Shown: positions 59,439-64,000 of the stretch, piece by piece
Numbering within the stretch: the first letter of the stretch is position 1
Layout: each line of letters begins with the position of its first letter
NCBI RefSeq assembly: GCF_014635025.1
Contig: NZ_BMCE01000002.1
Location: 1-64,000 of the forward strand
Direction: 5' to 3'
Source of the DNA: Fictibacillus barbaricus
GTDB taxonomy: Bacteria; Bacillota; Bacilli; Bacillales; Fictibacillaceae
DNA: 64,000 nucleotides
Notes under the pieces: model-generated
Database searches by the model: none
Seen by the model: only the letters and a program-made list of their open reading frames with translations
What the model was told of the DNA's origin: nothing
Position numbers and translations under genes: made by a program

Positions 59439-60883
59439 AGGTTCATCACCACCATTCGTTCATCTGTCATTTCTTGGATCGCATAATGGGGACCTTCTTT
59501 TCCAATCCCGCTATTTTTCACGCCACCATAAGGCATAACGTCATTACGGTAAGTGGATGCGTCATTAATAATGACTCCTCCGTATTGCAGAACCTTTGCT
59601 GCTCTCATCGCAAGCTGCAGGTCACGTGTGAAAATCCCAGCTTGTAAACCATAATCTGATTGATTGGCGGAGTGAAAAGCCTCTTCAATATCTTGATATG
59701 GGATGATGCAAACGATAGGAGCAAAGACTTCTTTACAAACCACCTTCATCGAAGGATTCGTGTCCACTAATACTGTCGGGAATAGGATAGCTCCTTCCCT
59801 CCTTATGGGAAGCAATGCTCTAGCTCCTTGTTCGACCGCTTCATTCACCCATTCCTCGGAACGAATCGCCTCTTTCTCACTTATCATAGGACCTACATCT
59901 GTTTCCGGTTTTTCCGGATCACCGACTTTCAGCTGTTGGACATACCCTAAATAGTTTTCTGTAAACTCATTCAATACAGATTGATGAACAAACAGGCGTT
60001 GAACCGCTATACAGGCTTGTCCTGCATTATGAAAGCTCCGGCTTGCAGTCAGTTTAGCAGCAAGATCCAGATCAGCGTCTTCATGAACAATATTCGGGGA
60101 GTTGTTTCCAAGTTCAAGGGCTACCGGCCGTAAACCGCTTCGTTCTTTAATGTGCTTACCTACTTCACCTGAGCCAGTAAACGTATACATCGCAATTCGT
60201 TCATCTGCTAATAACCATTCACCCACCTCACTTCCTGATCCGGTAATAATGTTCACATATCCTTTTGGCAGACCTGCTTCTTCCAAAAGTTCTACTAACT
60301 GAAAGGTAGCCAGCGGGGTTGCGGTAGCAGGCTTAATCACGATGGTGTTGCCCGCAGCGAGAGCAGGTGCAATTTTATGGACGCCTAATAACAAAGGGTA
60401 ATTGAATGGGGTAATCACACCAATAACCCCTTTAGGAACGCGAATGGTAAACCCTAACCGGTTATCTGCCCCTTCTGTCGCCTGCAGTGGAATCATTTCT
60501 CCAGCAATCCGTTTCGCCTCTTCTGCTGACAAGCGGATCGTGTTAATCGTTCGATCCAGCTCCCCTGCTGCATCTTTACGGGTTTTTCCAACTTCTCTGA
60601 CTAAAGAAAGCTCAAATTCCTCGCGTCGTTGTTCCATTAAATTTGCTGCTTTTAATAGAATAGTAGAACGTTGAAAAGCCGTTAACTGGTCCGATTGAAA
60701 GGTTCTTTCAGCTGCAGACACGGCTTCGTGCACATGATGTTTATCCGCTTTTGAGATGGATGCGATTAATTCTCCTGTGTACTTATGGTAAACAGGAATA
60801 TGATGGTCGGTATAAATGGGTTTCCCGTTAATGTATAAAGGGTATTTTTTTTCATGTAAGAGAGAAGTTTTTGTCTCAGTCAT
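59435..60883 (-). CDS. Aldehyde dehydrogenase, candidate aldopantoate dehydrogenase
   Basis: A 482-aa NAD(P)-dependent aldehyde dehydrogenase. PKGVIGVITPFNYPLLLGVH binds the cofactor, ALELGNNSPNIVHEDADLD carries the catalytic Glu, and SFHNAGQACIAVQRLFVHQS the Cys (about residue 286). It lacks the MMSDH signature of the other ALDH in the operon. In the proposed pathway it oxidises aldopantoate to 3,3-dimethylmalate (EC 1.2.1.33). AAGGAGATGAAATAAAGG precedes the ATG. Confidence 0.88.
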   Translation of the reverse strand: MTETKTSLLHEKKYPLYINGKPIYTDHHIPVYHKYTGELIASISKADKHHVHEAVSAAERTFQSDQLTAFQRSTILLKAANLMEQRREEFELSLVREVGKTRKDAAGELDRTINTIRLSAEEAKRIAGEMIPLQATEGADNRLGFTIRVPKGVIGVITPFNYPLLLGVHKIAPALAAGNTIVIKPATATPLATFQLVELLEEAGLPKGYVNIITGSGSEVGEWLLADERIAMYTFTGSGEVGKHIKERSGLRPVALELGNNSPNIVHEDADLDLAAKLTASRSFHNAGQACIAVQRLFVHQSVLNEFTENYLGYVQQLKVGDPEKPETDVGPMISEKEAIRSEEWVNEAVEQGARALLPIRREGAILFPTVLVDTNPSMKVVCKEVFAPIVCIIPYQDIEEAFHSANQSDYGLQAGIFTRDLQLAMRAAKVLQYGGVIINDASTYRNDVMPYGGVKNSGIGKEGPHYAIQEMTDERMVVMNL

Positions 60884-60899
60884 CCTTTATTTCATCTCC

Positions 60900-61985
60900 T
60901 TAAATAAAATTTATACTTTTCTTGGTCATTTGCTGATGAATAGCTTCTCCAAATTCGCGGGTCGAATTTTTCCCTCCGAGGTCAGGGGTAGACACTTTTC
61001 GATCAATGAGGACCTCTTCAATCGATGATACGATCAAATCCGCTATATCAGAAAAACCAAGATGTTCCATCATTAAGCTAATACTCCAAATCTGCGCAAT
61101 CGGATTGGCAATTTGTTTTCCGGCGATGTCAGGTGCAGAACCATGTATCGGTTCGAACATCGACGGGTAGTTTTTTTCCGGATTTATGTTTCCTGAAGGT
61201 GCAAGACCTAAACCGCCTACAATGGCTGCGCCAAGATCTGTTAAAATATCGCCGAACAGATTGCTTGCTACGACAACATCTAATTCTTCCGGTCTGGTAA
61301 TAAAATAAGCTGCCAGTGCATCAATGTGATAGATGTCCGTCTGGATGTTTGGATGCTGCTTGCTCACTTCCTTGACGATTTCATCCCAGAATGGCATCGA
61401 GTGGTTGATTCCATTCGATTTTGTAGCTGCCGTCAACCTTCTCCCAGTTCTTTTTTCAGCAAGGGAATACGCATAATTGATGACTCGTTCCGTTCCGTAT
61501 CGCGTAAAGACATTATTTTGGACCGCAAGCTCAAAGGGAGTGTTCTCATGTAAACGCCCTCCCATGTTGGAGTATTCTCCTTCTGTGTTTTCACGCACTA
61601 CGATAAAGTCCAGATCTTTATGGGCTTTATAACGGAGAGGACTCTCTAAACCTCTTAATAGCTTAATGGGCCGCAGATTGATATATTGCTGAAAGGCTCG
61701 GCGAATTGGCAGGATCAATTCCCATACTGAAATGTGGTCAGGGACAGTTGGTGCACCGATGGCACCAAGCAAAATCACATCATAATCCCGGAGAATTTCC
61801 AGGCCATTATCCGGCATCATCTTTCCGTGTTTTACATAGTACTCACAATTCCAATCAAAAGTGTCGATGGAGAAATGAATGCCTCCGTGCAGTTCCTCAA
61901 TTTTCTTTAATGTCTTTAACCCTTCTGCCATGACTTCGGGCCCAATTCCGTCTCCAGGTATGGCCGCTATTGAGAAATGTTGCAA
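60900..61985 (-). CDS. Tartrate/D-malate-type beta-decarboxylating dehydrogenase, candidate 3,3-dimethylmalate dehydrogenase
   Basis: A 361-aa member of the isocitrate/isopropylmalate dehydrogenase family. [19 protein letters not shown] at the start, [38 protein letters not shown] with the catalytic Lys, [20 protein letters not shown] with metal Asp residues, and [19 protein letters not shown] for NAD. The [13 protein letters not shown] block is that of D-malate/tartrate dehydrogenases (DmlA, TtuC), not LeuB. Oxidation and decarboxylation of 3,3-dimethylmalate to 2-oxoisovalerate (EC 1.1.1.84) is the same chemistry. TTG start after GAGGTGATAGC. First gene behind the sigma-54 promoter. Confidence 0.88.
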   Translation of the reverse strand: MQHFSIAAIPGDGIGPEVMAEGLKTLKKIEELHGGIHFSIDTFDWNCEYYVKHGKMMPDNGLEILRDYDVILLGAIGAPTVPDHISVWELILPIRRAFQQYINLRPIKLLRGLESPLRYKAHKDLDFIVVRENTEGEYSNMGGRLHENTPFELAVQNNVFTRYGTERVINYAYSLAEKRTGRRLTAATKSNGINHSMPFWDEIVKEVSKQHPNIQTDIYHIDALAAYFITRPEELDVVVASNLFGDILTDLGAAIVGGLGLAPSGNINPEKNYPSMFEPIHGSAPDIAGKQIANPIAQIWSISLMMEHLGFSDIADLIVSSIEEVLIDRKVSTPDLGGKNSTREFGEAIHQQMTKKSINFI

Positions 61986-62020
61986 GCTATCACCTCATTT
62001 TTCTGTTTGCTAATTACTAA

Positions 62021-62036
62021 TGCAAGTTTCATGCCA
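62021..62036 (-). promoter_or_regulatory. Sigma-54 promoter (-24/-12)
   Basis: On the minus strand TGGCATGAAACTTGCA matches TGGCAC-N5-TTGCA with one change and exact GG-GC spacing. It lies 36-51 nt upstream of the first catabolic gene and directly downstream of a sigma-54 activator gene. Transcription should start near 62009. Confidence 0.88.
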
Positions 62037-62064
62037 ATTCAGTTAATTTTAAATATTCTGAATT
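62036..62064 (-). promoter_or_regulatory. Inverted repeat beside the sigma-54 promoter
   Basis: AATTCAG (62036-62042) and CTGAATT (62058-62064), 15-nt spacer. It is very close to the -24 element for a classical enhancer. It may be a control site for the activator or for a second regulator. Confidence 0.4.
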
Positions 62065-62128
62065 AAATAGGTGTGACAACTCATAAAAAAACAAAACTTC
62101 CTCTTCATTCGTTTCATTTTGCAACATC

Positions 62129-62145
62129 TGTTTTAATTTAAAACA
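62129..62145 (-). promoter_or_regulatory. Perfect palindrome, candidate activator binding site (UAS)
   Basis: TGTTTTAATTTAAAACA is a perfect palindrome around a central T. It lies about 120 nt upstream of the expected start site and right after the activator stop codon, a normal enhancer distance for sigma-54 activators. AT-rich palindromes also arise by chance. Confidence 0.45.
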
Positions 62146-63978
62146 TTATAGCTTATATTCTTTGATTTTACGCCAGAGGGTCGAACGGTCTATTCCAAGA
62201 GATTTTGCGGCTTCTGATCTGCTTTTATATTGTTGAAGCGCACCTAGTATTAAATCTTTTTCATTCTCTTTTAGGCTCGCAGCACTAGCAGTAGTTTGGG
62301 ACCTTTTCTTTCTAAGTTTAGGATAATAAAACGAAGCATCTTTAGCCCTTATGGCTGAACCTTGCTGAAGCAAGACGATTCGTTCTAAAACATTTCTTAA
62401 CTCACGAATATTTCCTGGCCAGTGATAATCTTGTAATACTGAATAGAACTCTTTATCGATCTTTTCAATTTGCTTTTGATGCTGTTCATTAAATTGCTCA
62501 ATAAAATGACCGGTAAGCAAGGGAACATCCTCTAATCTTTCTCTGAGCGGCGGCAGATCCAGTGAAAGAACATTTAAACGATAATATAAATCTTTTCTAA
62601 ATTGTTTCTTTTCAATTTCGTCTTCGATGTTTGTATTGGTTGCTGCTATTATCCGTACGTTAACAGGGATGGTTCGTTGCCCTCCGACTCTCCGGATCGA
62701 TCTTTCCTGCAGAACACGCAATAAATGAGCCTGAATTTGCAAGGGCATTTCTCCGATTTCATCCAAAAATAAAGTTCCGCCATGCGCCAATTCAAACAGC
62801 CCTTGCTTACCACCTTTCTTTGCTCCTGTAAAACTTCCCTCTTCATACCCGAACAATTCAGTCTCAAGTAAATTTTCAGGAAAAGCGGCACAATTCACGG
62901 CAACAAATGGACCGATTGCCCGGCTGCTTTCTAGGTGGATTCCTTGTGCAAATAATTCTTTTCCCGTTCCAGATTCACCTGTAATGAGTACCGTTGCATC
63001 TGTTTCCGCAAAGATCTTGGCCTGTTCTTTCGCTTCACGAATCCCTTGGACTTCCCCAATAATATCCTCCAGTCTGTACTTCGCTTCCAATCCGTTCTCA
63101 TGTAGTTTTTTTCGTAGTTTCATTTCCATTCTTTGCAGGTCTGTAATTTCTTTAAAATTGGACACTGCTCCAACGACAGTGTTGTTAAGAATAACAGGGT
63201 ATCGGTTAATAATGATTTGGCGATCTAGGATCTTTGCTACATCACCTATTTCTTTCTTACCGGTTTGCAGCACTCTCAGCATATCGGAATGTGGAATATA
63301 TTCTGTAATGTTCCGGCCGACCACATCTCCTTCGAGTCCCAAATATTTTTTGGCATTATTATTGGAGAGTGTTATTTTCCCTTGCTTGTCTACCGCGATT
63401 AAACCATCATGAGCAGAATCGGCAATAGCCTGTACCTGGTATTTTTCTTTAAACATCTCTCTCGTCACTTCGGTTAAATTCATTGCCTGGAGTACTGCCG
63501 AAACCATAGTATCCATTGATGGATGAACATAAAAGATGTTTTCATTTATCCGTTTTGCAATGGGAGGATTACTATCCCAAGAAGGAACAAGAAAGATTGT
63601 GTTTTTATTCGCGTTACCGAGATTAACAAATTCTTTGCTGCAAATTTCAAAATGGTTATGATACATCAGAAAATTTTCAGTGTCTAACCACTTTTTTTCT
63701 TCATCAGATACCAAAATGCAGAGATTTTTTTCATGAAGATTTTGTTCTTTGATCGTTTTTTCGAAATCACTTAAATGAATGGAAAGGGGTACAATTGGGA
63801 TAGAAAATGATTGAACTTCGTTTACATACGTTGAAGGAGTAATTAAAACAAAAGGGTTCATCATATGATCGATAATCGATTTTTTAGAATGGAAGAAAGC
63901 TGGTTGAATTCCATGTTCAATTAATAGTTGAGTAACGGTATCTTCTAGTGTTTTATTTAATTTATACAAAGCGATCAT
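62146..63978 (-). CDS. Sigma-54-dependent activator, PrpR-like with PAS sensor
   Basis: A 610-aa regulator. Residues 1-185 resemble the PrpR N-terminal ligand domain. A PAS domain follows at about 195-300 ([20 protein letters not shown]). The AAA+ domain at 310-540 has [29 protein letters not shown] (GSFTGA variant of the sigma-54 loop GAFTGA), [12 protein letters not shown] and [15 protein letters not shown] Fis-type helix-turn-helix ends it ([20 protein letters not shown]). It should sense an intermediate and activate the -24/-12 promoter downstream. AAGGGAGTGTAAGGGAA precedes the ATG near the window end. Confidence 0.93.
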   Translation of the reverse strand: MIALYKLNKTLEDTVTQLLIEHGIQPAFFHSKKSIIDHMMNPFVLITPSTYVNEVQSFSIPIVPLSIHLSDFEKTIKEQNLHEKNLCILVSDEEKKWLDTENFLMYHNHFEICSKEFVNLGNANKNTIFLVPSWDSNPPIAKRINENIFYVHPSMDTMVSAVLQAMNLTEVTREMFKEKYQVQAIADSAHDGLIAVDKQGKITLSNNNAKKYLGLEGDVVGRNITEYIPHSDMLRVLQTGKKEIGDVAKILDRQIIINRYPVILNNTVVGAVSNFKEITDLQRMEMKLRKKLHENGLEAKYRLEDIIGEVQGIREAKEQAKIFAETDATVLITGESGTGKELFAQGIHLESSRAIGPFVAVNCAAFPENLLETELFGYEEGSFTGAKKGGKQGLFELAHGGTLFLDEIGEMPLQIQAHLLRVLQERSIRRVGGQRTIPVNVRIIAATNTNIEDEIEKKQFRKDLYYRLNVLSLDLPPLRERLEDVPLLTGHFIEQFNEQHQKQIEKIDKEFYSVLQDYHWPGNIRELRNVLERIVLLQQGSAIRAKDASFYYPKLRKKRSQTTASAASLKENEKDLILGALQQYKSRSEAAKSLGIDRSTLWRKIKEYKL

Positions 63979-64000
63979 TTCCCTTACACTCCCTTCTTTG

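Noticed and set aside
60900-61985. Leucine-pathway LeuB
   Set aside because: The [13 protein letters not shown] block and catabolic neighbours fit D-malate/tartrate dehydrogenases; no leuA, leuC or leuD nearby.
1-64000. CRISPR array, rRNA, tRNA, prophage or integrative element
   Set aside because: No regularly spaced direct repeats, no cloverleaf or rRNA sequence, and no integrase or phage structural genes were seen. The A, B and C repeats are dispersed, not arrayed.

Overview
The window looks like a chromosomal segment of a low-GC, spore-former-type Firmicute of the family Bacillaceae. The evidence is the strong GGAGG-type ribosome sites, many TTG and GTG starts, a FapR operator, a Bacillus-type LexA box, a YolD-like protein, a PadR/HAAS pair, a remnant of a YaaH-like GH18 spore protein, and a cobalamin operon whose gene order closely follows that of Priestia (Bacillus) megaterium. 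I see no rRNA, tRNA, CRISPR array, prophage or intact transposon. The species cannot be fixed from sequence alone.

Layout. (1) 0.4-5.4 kb, minus strand: a GntR/FCD-regulated operon pairing an octopine/nopaline-type dehydrogenase with a complete polar amino-acid-type ABC importer, which suggests uptake and handling of an opine-like compound. (2) 5.4-6.9 kb: debris (an IS3-family remnant, a truncated gene, palindromes). (3) 6.9-12.9 kb, minus: a compact type VII secretion-like cassette. It has a WXG100-like protein, a membrane protein, a second small W-[KR]-D protein, a 1160-aa FtsK/EssC-like ATPase and a protein with an HExxH zinc-protease motif. None of the usual EsaA/EssA/EssB/EsaB partners is present. 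(4) 13-33 kb: an accessory patchwork of small membrane proteins, regulators (PadR, ArsR), transporters, rpiA, csp, fabH and cutC, several decayed genes and two related families of dispersed hairpin repeats. (5) 33.4-48.5 kb, minus: a 16-gene anaerobic (early cobalt insertion) cobalamin operon behind a B12 riboswitch, including a Ni/Co transporter. It covers uroporphyrinogen III to adenosylcobyric acid; nucleotide-loop genes are not in the window. (6) 48.9-64 kb, minus: a catabolic operon of 12 genes behind a sigma-54 promoter and a PrpR-like sigma-54 activator.

The most interesting find is region 6. Its genes encode a beta-decarboxylating hydroxyacid dehydrogenase, an aldehyde dehydrogenase, an SDR, an MFS carrier, a full ECF transporter with a PanT-like S component, a DmpA/ThnT-family P1 hydrolase, an M20 amidohydrolase, a malonate-semialdehyde dehydrogenase and an omega-amino acid:pyruvate transaminase. 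Step for step this matches the biochemically known but, to my knowledge, genetically unassigned pathway of pantothenate degradation. Pantetheine or pantothenate would be split to beta-alanine and pantoate. Beta-alanine would go to malonate semialdehyde and acetyl-CoA. Pantoate would go to aldopantoate, 3,3-dimethylmalate and 2-oxoisovalerate. This assignment is inference from family membership and gene order, not proof.

A second theme is a family of dispersed repeats, found only in the first 32.4 kb. Nearly all copies sit just downstream of minus-strand genes and read as rho-independent terminators in that direction. A second repeat family carries the same terminal sequence as inverted ends, so the two look like related small mobile elements that may supply terminators.
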